From: Mycobacterium sp. IS-3022
GTDB taxonomy: Bacteria > Actinomycetota > Actinomycetes > Mycobacteriales > Mycobacteriaceae
DNA: 64,000 bases
NCBI RefSeq assembly: GCF_001500065.1
Contig: NZ_LQIN01000001.1
Coordinates: 372,001-436,000, forward strand
Reading direction: 5' to 3'
The notes beneath the pieces are model-generated. The model did no database searches. It had not been told where the DNA came from and saw only the letters and a list, made by a program, of their open reading frames with translations. Position 1 is the stretch's first letter. The number at the start of each line of letters is the position of its first letter. This document shows positions 28,822-38,809 of this stretch, piece after piece. A program made the translations under genes and the position numbers.

Positions 28822-29320
28822 GGTTCACTTCCATTTCTCCGCAGAACGGATCGGTATCGGGGGGTGAATTCGGCCCGGCGCCCCGGTTCGCGTTACATCT
28901 GTGACTCGGCGCTGGGTTCGTCGAAAAAGTTATCCCGGTCTCAGGCCATCGACGATGTCGCGAACCGACCAACTCTCAACACGGTCTTGTCTCCGCGCAA
29001 CAAACCGCCGGCCTGACCGGTCACTGTTCCCGGTCGACGGCGTTCGGTGTGAGTTCCCCTTGCTGGCTCCACCCGGTTTTGAGGCTCTGTCGGTTTCAGA
29101 TTCAGTCGGCAGGACGGCTGCGTCCGGCCTGCGAGCTCATTTCCCCGCCACCGCGTCGATGGAAAAGAACAGGCCACCGAACTGGCTGCGCGTCACCGAG
29201 AGGACCCTCGTGACCATCCACGAGGCGATCAAGGAGAGATTCGAGTTCCTCGGAGACCAACTTGCCGACGAAGGGTTGAACATCGGGCTGCCCACCGGCA
29301 ACTGAGCGCAAACCCCTGAG
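28822..29320. other. Intergenic region without a convincing gene
   Basis: About 500 bp between the small membrane protein gene and the NTF2-like gene. It must hold the promoter of the GMC operon on the minus strand; GATACCGAT around 28851-28859 is a weak -10 candidate. A 48-codon plus-strand frame from ATG 29159 to 29305 is open but has no clear ribosome site or known family. No KstR palindrome, tRNA or repeat was seen. Confidence 0.5.
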
Positions 29321-29737
29321 CTAGATCTTTCGCGCGCTCGCCGTGGCCTTGTCGAGTTCCCAGTACGCGCGCAGCGCGACGATCTTGCCGTCGTCGTCGA
29401 CGCGGTAGGTGAACACACCCTCGGCCGTCACCTCGTATCCGGCCGACCGGATCACGATGTTGCCGACGTTGGCTTCCTCGTTGCCGCACTGGTAGGTCCG
29501 CTCGAAGTTGAACGTCAGCTCACTCGGTGCGATCGCCTTGTCGTAGAACGCCGCGATGGCTTCCTTACCGCGGTGGCCCTTGCCCTCCGGATCGAAGTGC
29601 GACGGGCCGATTGGATCCTCCACGACGGCGTCGTCGGCGAAGTTGTCCAGCCACGCCTGCTTGTCGTGCGCGATGGCGGCCTCGCGAGAGCGCTTGCCCG
29701 CCAAGTGAACCGGCGCGTTCGGATCGGTGACGGTCAT
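29321..29737 (-). CDS. NTF2-like/ketosteroid-isomerase-fold protein
   Basis: The 138-residue protein has the SnoaL/NTF2-like fold pattern: AIAHDKQAWLDNFADDAVVE, FDPEGKGHRGKEAIAAFYDK, and the C-terminal strand GVFTYRVDDDGKIVALRAYW. Such folds include ketosteroid isomerases and polyketide cyclases; the acidic residues near DDAVVEDPIG could be catalytic. It follows the LLM oxidoreductase by 3 bp and is the last gene of the ltp operon, so a steroid-derived substrate is likely (inference). I do not recall it beside ltp3 in M. tuberculosis. Confidence 0.8.
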   Translation of the reverse strand: MTVTDPNAPVHLAGKRSREAAIAHDKQAWLDNFADDAVVEDPIGPSHFDPEGKGHRGKEAIAAFYDKAIAPSELTFNFERTYQCGNEEANVGNIVIRSAGYEVTAEGVFTYRVDDDGKIVALRAYWELDKATASARKI

Positions 29738-29740
29738 CGG

Positions 29741-30615
29741 TCAGTCCTGCCAGCCCGAGTGGATGTAGGTATCTGCGAAGCGCTTCATCGCGTCCCTCTT
29801 CTTCTTCAAGGGCGCGTCGAAGCCCAGACCTTCGAAGACCCACGGGATCACGATGTTGTCGGTGACGCCCGCCTCGGCGAGTTCGCGGTGCCCGTCGACA
29901 CCGAACTTGTCGATGCACACCGCCTGATACTCGAACGGCGCGTCGGCGCGACCGTATTCGGCGAGCAGCGCCTTGAGCTTGGTGATGGTCTCGGCCAACT
30001 GGTCGCCGGTCATCATCGCGCTGGTCCAACCGTCACTGACCCGCGCCGCACGCTTGAGTGCGACCTCGGTGTGGCCGCCGACGTAGAACGGCACCGGCTT
30101 ACTCGGGGCCGGGCTCATCTGCAGCTTGTCGAAATCGTAGAACTCGCCGTGGAACTCGACCATGCCACCGGCCAGCACCAGCTTGATCACCTCGATCATC
30201 TCGTCGACGCGTTTGCCGCGCTTGGCGTACGGCTGCCCGCACCACTCGAACTCCTCGGGCGCCCAGCCGATTCCGACGCCGAACCCGAACCGGTTGTTGG
30301 TCAGGTTCGCCACCGAGCCGACCTGGCGCGCGAGCAGCAACGGGTTGCGCGAACCGAGCTTGAGCACATTGGTGTAGAACCGCAGCGTCGACGTCACCGC
30401 ACCCATCGCGGCCGCGGCGATCAGCGGGTCGACCCACGGGGTGTCCGCGTTCCACATCCGCGAGCCGTCCGGCGTGTACGGATAGTCGGTCGACTGTTTC
30501 TCCATGTAGAACAGCGAGTCGGGCAGCGCGATCGCGTCGAACCCGACTTCCTCTGCCGTCTTGGCGATCTCGATGAGCTCCTCGACCGGGCCCATCGCTA
30601 CGCTGCAGGTGTACT

Positions 30616-30619
<4 letters not shown>
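29741..30619 (-). CDS. LLM-class F420-type oxidoreductase in the ltp operon
   Basis: The 292-residue TIM-barrel protein belongs to the luciferase-like monooxygenase superfamily, F420-dependent subgroup: ELIEIAKTAEEVGFDAIALP, TLRFYTNVLKLGSRNPLLLA, RFGFGVGIGWAPEEFEWCG, and the phosphate site PFYVGGHTEVALKRAARVSD. The GTG start overlaps the ltp3 stop (GTGA), so it is coupled to ltp3. The exact reaction is unknown; F420 use is family inference. It is distinct from the second LLM gene at 33924, so two such enzymes flank the ltp genes. Confidence 0.85.
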
Positions 30620-31781
<1,162 letters not shown>

Positions 31782-31785
<4 letters not shown>

Positions 31786-32837
31786 CGTCCCTCCATCACG
31801 GCCACGAGGTTCTGCTGCAGGGCGGGGCCGCTAGTCGCGTGTGCCAGCACCCGCTGGGCCGAGCCGCTGAAGATGTGTTGTGCGGCGAAGCCGATGCGCT
31901 CCAAGCCCGCAGAGAACATCGGGTTGGCCGCCAGCGCTCCACCCGACGGGTTGATCTTCGTCTTCTCGCCCAGGCCGATCGCCTCTTTGAGGATCAGGTG
32001 CTGATGGCTGAACGGGGCGTAGATCTCGGCCACTTCGATCGAACCGGCATCGCCTCCCGTCGCCGCCTGCGCCGACGCCGCCGTCGACGGCGAGGCGGTC
32101 AGGTCTCGCGCGCCCAACACCGGTGTCTCGATGCGGTGCTCGAATCCGGTGATCCACGCGGGGTTCTCGCGCAGCTCGCGCGCCCGGTCACCGGCCGCCA
32201 GCACGATCGCCGACGCGCCGTCGGTGATGGGCGCGATGTCATGGCGGCGCAACGGATCTGCGAAGTACGGCCGGGACAGCAGCTCGTCGATGCTTTTGGC
32301 CGGCTTCTCGCTGTCCGTGCGACCCGCGGCGGCCATCGAGTCCAGGGCCACCTGGGCCATCTGCTCGGCGGTCCACTTGCCGGCATCCAGCCCGAATCGC
32401 GCCTGCAGGCCGGCCATCGACACCGCGTCCGGCCACAGCGGCGCGACGGTGTAGGGGTCGGTCTGCAGCGCGAGCACGCGGCGCAACGTGCCGGCGCTGG
32501 ACTTGCCGAAGCCGTACACCAGCGCGGTGTCCACCTCGCCGGTCAGCAGCTTGATGTAGGCCTCGTACAGTGCCCACGCCGCGTCCATCTCGACGTGCGA
32601 CTCATTGATCGGTGGCACCGCGCCGATAGAGTCGATCGCCGAGATGAACGAGAATGCCCGCCCGGCAAGGTAATCCGACGAGCCCGAGCACCAGAAGCCG
32701 ATGTCGGTCTGCTGCAGGCCGAGTTCGGAGTAGAGCTGGTGAAAACACGGCATCAGCATCTCGACGCCATTGGTGGTCCCGTCGGTGCGGCGCACATGCG
32801 GCGCGTGCGCAAAGCCGACGACAGCGATGTCAGTCAT
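31782..32837 (-). CDS. ltp4: Thiolase-fold lipid-transfer protein Ltp4 (Rv3522-like)
   Basis: The 351-residue protein is related to Ltp3 but shorter. It has GFWCSGSSDYLAGRAFSFI, then SHVEMDAAWALYEAYIKLLT in the place of the nucleophile loop, without a cysteine, and AEIYAPFSHQHLILKEAIGL. The C-terminal GPALQQNLVAVMEGR differs from the HAYGGGS ending of Ltp3. Pairing of two unequal thiolase-like chains is typical of steroid aldol-lyase complexes with a DUF35 partner. It overlaps ltp3 by four bases and follows the DUF35 gene by 14 bp. Confidence 0.9.
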
Positions 32838-32851
32838 AGTCAGCGAGCCCT

Positions 32852-33865
32852 TTACAGGTGGTGCTTGTAGGTGTCGTATTCGGCGTCGGGCTCACCCGTC
32901 GGCCGGAAGTGGTCGATGTTGTCGATGCCCAGGCCCCATTCCTCGCGGGGCTTCCACACCGCCTCGACCCGCATGCCCATCCGGACTTCGGCGGCGTCGA
33001 TCTCGGTGACCAGGTGCAAAAACGGGATGTCGGCGCCGTCGAGCAGCACGTACGCCGCGACGTAGGGCGGCTTGATGCGCTGCCCGGCGAACGGGATGTT
33101 GATCACCGCGAACGTCGTCACCGTGCCCTTGTCCGGCAGCTCGATGAACTCGTCGAGTTCCAGGCCGGTGGCCGGATCGGCCTCCCGCGGCGGGAAGTAC
33201 ACCTTGCCGGGTTTACCGTCGCGGCCTTTCTTGGTGCGCGCGCCGAGCAGCTTGCCCTCTTCGAGAGCCTTGAGGAACGTGGTCTCCGGGAACGATGCGG
33301 TGTGCTGGATCTCGATGCTGCTCGGCGTCACCTGAACCGTGACGGGGTCGCGGTCGTCCGTGGGGGTCTCCGGTGCTGTGTCGTCCCCGGCGTCCCCGAG
33401 CTCGAAGTACGCGATGTCGGTGATGGCGCCGACGGGCTCGTCGATCCAGTGTGCGTGCACCCGGGTTCCGGTGCTGATGGCGTCCGACGAACCCGCGTCG
33501 ACCGCGTGCAGCAGCGGCGTGTCCGCCCCGTCGAGCTTGATCAGCGCCCACGCGAACGGCCGCTCCAGCGGCTGGCCCTCCAGCGGGGTCGACTGCCAGG
33601 TCCACGACACCACGGTTCCGACGCCGCTCACCGGTACGATCTCGGTCAATCGTTCGTAGGTGACGGGGTCGAACTCAGCAGGTGGCACGTGCACGCGCCC
33701 GTCCGAACCGCGGACGCCGACAATGCGCCGTTTGCGCAGCGCGGTGAAGAACTGGGACAGGAGTGGCCCTACTGAACGGGTGTAGTCGAATGAGAGCCTC
33801 AGCGGAGCCGAAAGTGGCCGCTGATGGGGATCGATCTGCACCGGGCTGCTTTGGCTGGTGGTCAC
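32852..33865 (-). CDS. Duplicated DUF35/OB-fold acyl-CoA-binding protein (Rv3521-like)
   Basis: The 337-residue protein contains two DUF35-like units: KRRIVGVRGSDGRVHVPPAE with FAWALIKLDGADTPLLH in the first half, and GKLLGARTKKGRDGKPGKVY with YVAAYVLLDGADIPFLH in the second. Each unit has the rubredoxin-like/OB organisation, but zinc cysteines are absent. DUF35 proteins partner thiolase-fold Ltp proteins in steroid aldolases (ChsH2-Ltp2 is the known example). I chose GTG 33863-33865, 9 bp after the KstR box. It heads the operon DUF35-ltp4-ltp3-LLM-NTF2. Confidence 0.85.
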   Translation of the reverse strand: MTTSQSSPVQIDPHQRPLSAPLRLSFDYTRSVGPLLSQFFTALRKRRIVGVRGSDGRVHVPPAEFDPVTYERLTEIVPVSGVGTVVSWTWQSTPLEGQPLERPFAWALIKLDGADTPLLHAVDAGSSDAISTGTRVHAHWIDEPVGAITDIAYFELGDAGDDTAPETPTDDRDPVTVQVTPSSIEIQHTASFPETTFLKALEEGKLLGARTKKGRDGKPGKVYFPPREADPATGLELDEFIELPDKGTVTTFAVINIPFAGQRIKPPYVAAYVLLDGADIPFLHLVTEIDAAEVRMGMRVEAVWKPREEWGLGIDNIDHFRPTGEPDAEYDTYKHHL

Positions 33866-33874
33866 GGCATCGAG

Positions 33875-33888
33875 TAGAACAGGTTCTA
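33875..33888. promoter_or_regulatory. KstR operator between the ltp operon and the F420-oxidoreductase gene
   Basis: TAGAACAGGTTCTA matches the KstR consensus. It is 9 bp from the DUF35 GTG on the minus strand and 35 bp from the plus-strand LLM start, so both arms should be sterol-induced. Confidence 0.9.
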
Positions 33889-33923
33889 AGAATGGTTTCA
33901 AGGACGGGTCCGGAGGCGAACTA

Positions 33924-34955
33924 ATGAAGCTAGGTCTTCAACTCGGTTATTGGGGCGCCCAACCGCCCGAAAACCATGCCGAACTGGTGGCAGCGGCCGA
34001 GGACGCGGGGTTCGACACGGTGTTCACCGCCGAGGCGTGGGGGTCGGACGCCTACACGCCGCTGGCGTGGTGGGGCCGCGAGACCAAGCGGATGCGGCTC
34101 GGCACGTCGGTGATCCAGTTGTCGGCGCGTACGCCGACTGCGTGTGCGATGGCGGCGCTGACGCTCGACCATCTCTCCGGCGGGCGTCACATCCTGGGCC
34201 TGGGCGTGTCCGGTCCGCAGGTGGTCGAGGGCTGGTACGGCGCGAAGTTCCCCAAGCCGCTGGCCCGCACCCGCGAGTACATCGACATCCTGCGCCAGGT
34301 GTGGGCGCGCGAGGCACCGGTGCGCAGCGACGGCCCGCACTATCCGCTGCCGTTGACCGGCGAGGGCACCACGGGTTTGGGTAAGAACCTCAAACCGATC
34401 ACGCATCCGCTGCGGGCGGACATCCCGGTCATGCTGGGCGCGGAGGGGCCCAAGAACGTCGCGCTGGCCGCCGAGATCTGTGACGGCTGGTTGCCGATCT
34501 TCTACTCGCCGCGCATCGCGAGCATGTACAACGAGTGGCTCGACGAGGGTTTCGCCCGACCCGGCGCGCGCCGCAGCCGCGAGGACTTCGAGATCTGTGC
34601 GACGGCGCAAGTGGTGGTCACCGACGACCGCGCGGAGATCATGGAACTGATGAAGCCGCATCTGGCGCTGTACATGGGCGGAATGGGCGCCGAGGACACC
34701 AACTTCCACGCCGACGTCTACCGCCGGATGGGGTACGCCGAGGTCGTCGACGACGTCACCAAGCTGTTCCGGTCCGATCGCAAAGACGAGGCGGCCAAGA
34801 TCATTCCCGACGAGTTGGTCGACGACTCCGCGATCGTCGGCGACCTCTCCTACGTGCAGGAGCAGATCAAGGCGTGGGAGGCCGCGGGCGTCACGATGAT
34901 GGTCGTCGGTGCGCGATCGCCCGAGCAGATCCGCGACCTCGCCGGACTTGTGTAG
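33924..34955 (+). CDS. F420-dependent LLM oxidoreductase (Rv3520c-like)
   Basis: The 343-residue protein is an LLM-class enzyme with KLGLQLGYWGAQPPENHAEL, the barrel segment RLGTSVIQLSARTPTACAMA, and IPVMLGAEGPKNVALAAEIC, which bind F420 in characterised relatives. It corresponds to Rv3520c, a possible coenzyme F420-dependent oxidoreductase of the KstR regulon. The ATG at 33924 follows GGAGGCG. It is transcribed away from the DUF35 gene; the shared KstR box lies 35 bp upstream. Substrate unknown, presumably steroid-derived. Confidence 0.9.
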   Translation: MKLGLQLGYWGAQPPENHAELVAAAEDAGFDTVFTAEAWGSDAYTPLAWWGRETKRMRLGTSVIQLSARTPTACAMAALTLDHLSGGRHILGLGVSGPQVVEGWYGAKFPKPLARTREYIDILRQVWAREAPVRSDGPHYPLPLTGEGTTGLGKNLKPITHPLRADIPVMLGAEGPKNVALAAEICDGWLPIFYSPRIASMYNEWLDEGFARPGARRSREDFEICATAQVVVTDDRAEIMELMKPHLALYMGGMGAEDTNFHADVYRRMGYAEVVDDVTKLFRSDRKDEAAKIIPDELVDDSAIVGDLSYVQEQIKAWEAAGVTMMVVGARSPEQIRDLAGLV

Positions 34956-34974
34956 ACACTTCTTGCTAGTTGTC

Positions 34975-34988
34975 TATAACGCGTTCTA
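34975..34988. promoter_or_regulatory. KstR operator before the Rv3519-like gene
   Basis: TATAACGCGTTCTA matches TnnAACnnGTTnnA and ends 10 bp before ATG 34999. TAGATT at 34987-34992 is a TAnnnT -10 element with six bases to the ATG, the geometry of a leaderless transcript. It also gives cyp142 its own sterol control independent of the upstream gene. Confidence 0.9.
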
Positions 34989-34998
34989 GATTGACGCG

Positions 34999-35718
34999 AT
35001 GAGTCAGCACACCATCGCGGGCACCGTCCTGACCATGCCGGTGAAGATCCGCAAGGCGCAGCAACACATGGCGATGTTCTCGGTGGACGCCGACGCCGCC
35101 CAACGGATGATCGACTACAGCGGCCTGCAGGTGTGTCGCTTCCTGCCGGGACGCGCGGTCGTCGTGCTGATGCTGATGCACTACGTCGACGGCGATCTCG
35201 GCCAGTACTACGAGTACGGCACCAACGTGATGGTGAACCCGCCTGGGTCTTCGGCTTCTGGCCCGCGCGCGTTGCAGGACGCCGGCGCGTTCATCCACCA
35301 CCTGCCCGTCGACCAGGCGTTCACACTCGAGGCGGGCACGAAAATCTGGGGCTACCCGAAGGTCATGTCCGACTTCACGATTCGCGACGGCCACACGTTC
35401 GGATTCGACGTGACGATCGACGGCCAGTTCGCGGTCGGCATGGATTTCAAGCCGGGGCTGAAGGCGCCGGCGGCGTTCACGTCCAAGCCGCAGGCACACC
35501 CCACGTACTCGTACCGCGACGGGGTGGTGCGGAAGACGGTCGGGGAGATGAAGTTGTCCGATGTGCGCTACCGGCTCGGGGGTGCGCACGTTCGGTTGGG
35601 CGAACATCCCTACGCCAAGGAGCTCGCCTCGCTGGGTTTCCCCAAACGCGCGTTGTTCTCGAGTTCAGCTGGCAACGTGGAGATGTCGTTCGCTGACGCG
35701 CAGGAGGTCCGGCCATGA
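34999..35718 (+). CDS. Acetoacetate-decarboxylase-like protein (Rv3519-like)
   Basis: The 239-residue protein resembles the acetoacetate decarboxylase fold: FLPGRAVVVLMLMHYVDGDL, HHLPVDQAFTLEAGTKIWGY and the PKVMSDFTI segment. It is the positional equivalent of Rv3519, function unknown. The Lys in GTKIWGYPK could be the Schiff-base position of the family, but I cannot confirm it. Its stop overlaps the cyp142 start (ATGA), so the two are coupled. A KstR box and probable leaderless start precede it. Confidence 0.82.
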   Translation: MSQHTIAGTVLTMPVKIRKAQQHMAMFSVDADAAQRMIDYSGLQVCRFLPGRAVVVLMLMHYVDGDLGQYYEYGTNVMVNPPGSSASGPRALQDAGAFIHHLPVDQAFTLEAGTKIWGYPKVMSDFTIRDGHTFGFDVTIDGQFAVGMDFKPGLKAPAAFTSKPQAHPTYSYRDGVVRKTVGEMKLSDVRYRLGGAHVRLGEHPYAKELASLGFPKRALFSSSAGNVEMSFADAQEVRP

Positions 35719-36908
35719 CGCTCACCAGACCAGACGTCGATCTCACCGACGGCGCGTTCTACGCCGGGGACTCTCGATCGGTCTACAAATGGATGCGGGA
35801 GAACGAGCCGGTGTTCCGGGACCGCAACGGATTGGCCGCCGCCGCCACCTACGCCGCGGTGATCGAAGCCGAGCGCAATCCGGAGCTGTTCTCCAACGCC
35901 GGCGGTATCCGGCCGGATCAGCCGGGCGTCGAAATGATGATCGAGATGGACGATCCGCAGCATCTGTTGCGGCGCAAGCTCGTCAACGCCGGCTTCACCC
36001 GCAAGCGGGTAAAAGACCTTGAGGGGTCGATCAGTTCGCTGTGCGACACGCTGATCGACAACGTCTGCGAGCGTGGCGAGTGCGATTTCGTCTGGGACAT
36101 CGCCGCGCCACTGCCGATGGCCGTCATCGGCGACATGCTCGGTGTGCGCCCCGAGGAACGCGAGATGTTCCTCAAGTGGTCGGACGACCTGGTCAGTTTT
36201 CTCAGCAGCACCGCGGACCCCGAGAAATTCCAGATCACGATGGACGCGTTCGCGGCTTACAGCCAGTACATGATGGGCATGATCGAGGCGCGCAAGTCCG
36301 AGCCGACCGACGATCTGGTGAGCGTCCTGGTGCACGCGGAGGTCGAGGGCTCGAAGCTGGAGGACCACCAGATCGTCACCGAGGTGCTGCTGCTGCTGAT
36401 CGGTGGCGACGAGACCACCCGTCACACCCTTTCAGGCGGGACACGGCAGCTGTTGCGTCATCCGGACCAGCATCAGAAGTTGCTCAACGACCTGACGCTG
36501 CTGCCCAACGCGATCGAGGAGATGCTGCGCTGGACTGCGCCGGTGAAGAACATGGCGCGAACCGTCACCGCTGACACCGAATTTCACGGAACCGCCCTCA
36601 AGGAGGGCGAGAAGATGATCCTGCTGTTCGAGTCGGCCAACTTCGACGAGAGCGTGTTCGAGGATCCGGAGCGGTTCGACATCGAGCGCTATCCGAACAA
36701 CCACCTGGCGTTCGGGTTCGGCACACATTTCTGCCTGGGCAACCAACTCGCCCGCCTCGAACTGTCCATCATGCAGACCAAGCTGCTGCAGCGCCTGCCC
36801 GATCTTCGGTTGGCTACCGGCGACGAATTACCTTTGCGCCCCGCCAACTTCGTGTCCGGCCTGGAGCAGATGCCGGTGGTGTTCACGCCGACAAAGCCGG
36901 TGGGGTAG
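35715..36908 (+). CDS. cyp142: Cytochrome P450 CYP142, steroid C26/C27 hydroxylase
   Basis: CYP142 oxidises the terminal methyl of cholesterol or cholestenone to the acid, starting side-chain breakdown. The 397-residue protein has the I-helix LIGGDETTRH, the ExxR-region motif EEMLRWTAPVKNMARTV, and the haem loop FGFGTHFCLGNQLAR with Cys340 as thiolate ligand. It is cotranscribed with the Rv3519-like gene. The companion CYP125 is not in this window. A palindromic element follows 11 bp after the stop. Confidence 0.93.
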   Translation: MTLTRPDVDLTDGAFYAGDSRSVYKWMRENEPVFRDRNGLAAAATYAAVIEAERNPELFSNAGGIRPDQPGVEMMIEMDDPQHLLRRKLVNAGFTRKRVKDLEGSISSLCDTLIDNVCERGECDFVWDIAAPLPMAVIGDMLGVRPEEREMFLKWSDDLVSFLSSTADPEKFQITMDAFAAYSQYMMGMIEARKSEPTDDLVSVLVHAEVEGSKLEDHQIVTEVLLLLIGGDETTRHTLSGGTRQLLRHPDQHQKLLNDLTLLPNAIEEMLRWTAPVKNMARTVTADTEFHGTALKEGEKMILLFESANFDESVFEDPERFDIERYPNNHLAFGFGTHFCLGNQLARLELSIMQTKLLQRLPDLRLATGDELPLRPANFVSGLEQMPVVFTPTKPVG

Positions 36909-36919
36909 TTCGCTTACGT

Positions 36920-36975
36920 CGAACGTGCGCTCACCGCGGAAAATCGGCCAAAAATTCGCAGTGGCTTCACGTTCG
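36920..36975. repeat. Palindromic element, copy 1 (after cyp142)
   Basis: CGAACGTG (36920-36927) and CACGTTCG (36968-36975) are perfect outer arms of an imperfect 56-bp palindrome. The right arm covers the stop codon of the converging Rv3517-like gene. The left sequence ACGTGCGCTCAC and the central TCGGCC recur in copy 2 at 37840. It may terminate both genes or be a dispersed repeat. Confidence 0.75.
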
Positions 36976-37803
36976 GTGAGCCCAGGCTGCGGTCAGGCGG
37001 TTGATGATCACCGCTTCGGTGTCCAGCGACGTGACGCGGATGTCCGTCCAGCGCAGCCGGGTGACCTCGTCGTGGCGGCGAATGTCGGTGTTGAAACGAA
37101 CCGGACCACGGTGGTGTTCGCCTTCGTAGTCAAGCGCTAGCTTCCGGTCTTTCCATCCCATGTCGAGGACCGCGATGAGCACACCGTATTCGTTGTAGAC
37201 CGGTATCTGGGTCTGGGGCCGTGGAAAGCCGTGGCGGATGACGAGTAATCGCAGCCACGTCTCCTTCGGCGACTCTGCGCCCGGATCGACGAGGGCAATT
37301 GCTCTGCGGGCGTTGCGGATACCACGTCGACTCCGGTAACGGTCGGCGAAGAGCTCGAGGTCAGCCACCTTCAGGTGCGTGGCGCGGCACAGGGCGTCGA
37401 TCGCCGCGACCGCCTTGCCAAGGGGATATCTGCGGGCGATGTCGAGCGCCGTGCGCGCGGGCGTTGTCACGCGAACTCCGTCGATGATCTGGACCTCGTC
37501 ATCGGCGTACTCGTCGGACCAGGTACGGACGCCTTTGGCCGGTCGCCGGTTGTGCCATAGAAGTTCCGCTGGTTGGCGGTTGTCGACCCACTTGGCGCCA
37601 TGCATTGCGGCTGCAGTCTGACCCGCGATCACCCCTGCCCGCCGCGACCACAGGTATGCCGCTTTTGCCAGAGTGATCGCAGTGACCTCATCGTCCGGCT
37701 CCACGTAGACGTCCGGAAAAAGGCGTGCGAACCGACTGCGCAAGGCGTATGTCGACAGCCGACCGGAAGCAAGCGCTTCACTGCCGATGAATGGTTCCCC
37801 CAT
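36967..37803 (-). CDS. Rv3517-like protein with DUF559/PD-(D/E)XK-like C-terminus
   Basis: The 278-residue protein has an N-terminal AbiEi/winged-helix-like part (ALASGRLSTYALRSRFARLF, GVIAGQTAAAMHGAKWV, VTTPARTALDIARRYPL) and a C-terminal region VLDMGWKDRKLALDYEGEHH typical of DUF559, a restriction-endonuclease-like fold. This two-part layout is widespread in actinobacteria and is often labelled antitoxin-like; function unknown. The position equals Rv3517 in M. tuberculosis. It is not obviously part of sterol catabolism and is flanked by two related palindromes. Confidence 0.8.
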   Translation of the reverse strand: MGEPFIGSEALASGRLSTYALRSRFARLFPDVYVEPDDEVTAITLAKAAYLWSRRAGVIAGQTAAAMHGAKWVDNRQPAELLWHNRRPAKGVRTWSDEYADDEVQIIDGVRVTTPARTALDIARRYPLGKAVAAIDALCRATHLKVADLELFADRYRSRRGIRNARRAIALVDPGAESPKETWLRLLVIRHGFPRPQTQIPVYNEYGVLIAVLDMGWKDRKLALDYEGEHHRGPVRFNTDIRRHDEVTRLRWTDIRVTSLDTEAVIINRLTAAWAHRT

Positions 37804-37839
37804 GGCCGAAGTGTGCCGTCAACCACCGACACCACGCCC

Positions 37840-37891
37840 AACGTGCGCTCACTGTGAATATTCGGCCGACATTCCGCACTGAGCGCACGTT
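37840..37891. repeat. Palindromic element, copy 2 (before the Rv3517-like gene)
   Basis: AACGTGCGCTCA (37840-37851) and TGAGCGCACGTT (37880-37891) are perfect 12-bp arms around a partly paired centre. The sequence aligns well with copy 1 at 36920-36975. It lies between the start of the Rv3517-like gene and the end of echA19, so it can terminate echA19 transcription. Confidence 0.8.
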
Positions 37892-37939
37892 CGGCGCGGA
37901 TGAGGCAGGCGGGCAGGCGGTAGCGCGGCAGGCGGTGCG

Positions 37940-38740
37940 CTACTTCATCTTGAAGTTCGGGGCCCGCTTCTCCTTGAACGCCCGGGGGCCCTCCTTGGCG
38001 TCCTCGCTCAAGAACACCGGGATGCCGTTGGCGGTATCGGGCTTGAACGCCTCTTCCTCGTGCATGCCCTCGGTTTCGCGGATCGTCTTGAGGATCGCCT
38101 GCACGGCCAGCGGACCGTTGTTGTTGATCACCTCGGCGATCTCCAGCGCCTTGTCCAGCGCGGTGCCGTCGGGCACCACGTAGCCGATCAACCCGTACTC
38201 CAACGCCTCGGCGGCGGTGATATGACGCCCGGTCAGCAGCAGATCGCATGCGATCGTGTAAGGGATCTGACGCACCAGGCGCACCGCGGAGCCGCCCATC
38301 GGGTAGAGGCTCCATTTGGCCTCCGAGATGCCGAACTTGGCGCTTTCGCCGGCGACGCGGATGTCGGTGCCCTGCAGGATCTCGGTGCCCCCCGCGATCG
38401 CCGGTCCCTCCACCGCGGCGATCAGCGGCTTCTTGAGTCGACGGCCCTTCAGCAGCCCGTCGATGCGTGACGGGTCGTAGCTGCCGTCCTTGAACGAGTC
38501 GCCGGGCGGCTTGGCCGTCGCGGCCTTGAGGTCCATACCCGCGCAGAAGTAGCCGCCGGCGCCGGTGAGGATGCACGTGCGGATCTCCGGATCGTTGTCG
38601 ACGCGATCCCAGGCCTCGACCATGATCGAGAGCATCTCGGTGGAAAGCGCGTTGCGCGCCTCGGGCCGGTTCAGCGTCAAGATCAAAGTGTGTCCGCGCT
38701 GCTCAATGAGCGCGTCGGGGCCCTTCGCCGGCTCACTCAC
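37940..38740 (-). CDS. echA19: Steroid enoyl-CoA hydratase EchA19
   Basis: The 266-residue crotonase has the oxyanion-hole segments [14 protein letters not shown] and [20 protein letters not shown] and the catalytic Glu region [20 protein letters not shown]. In M. tuberculosis EchA19 hydrates the cholesterol side-chain C24 enoyl-CoA, with opposite stereochemistry to the MaoC-type hydratase (also present, at 1475). It starts with GTG after GGAGAGAGG. The KstR box at 38785 lies 44 bp upstream and is shared with fadD19. Confidence 0.92.
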   Translation of the reverse strand: MSEPAKGPDALIEQRGHTLILTLNRPEARNALSTEMLSIMVEAWDRVDNDPEIRTCILTGAGGYFCAGMDLKAATAKPPGDSFKDGSYDPSRIDGLLKGRRLKKPLIAAVEGPAIAGGTEILQGTDIRVAGESAKFGISEAKWSLYPMGGSAVRLVRQIPYTIACDLLLTGRHITAAEALEYGLIGYVVPDGTALDKALEIAEVINNNGPLAVQAILKTIRETEGMHEEEAFKPDTANGIPVFLSEDAKEGPRAFKEKRAPNFKMK

Positions 38741-38784
38741 AGGTGTCCGCCTCTCTCCTGATCCACCACAGACTTGAATGAAAA

Positions 38785-38798
38785 TGTAACACGTTCTA
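38785..38798. promoter_or_regulatory. KstR operator between echA19 and fadD19
   Basis: TGTAACACGTTCTA matches the consensus. It is 11 bp before the fadD19 GTG; TAGTTT at 38797-38802 can be its -10, seven bases before the start, again suggesting a leaderless message. On the echA19 side TACATT follows the box and a normal leader with ribosome site is present. Confidence 0.9.
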
Positions 38799-38809
38799 GT
38801 TTAGGTTCC

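Noticed and set aside
29159..29305. 48-codon plus-strand frame in the 28.8-29.3 kb gap
   Set aside because: Looks protein-like but has no convincing ribosome site, promoter or recognised relative.
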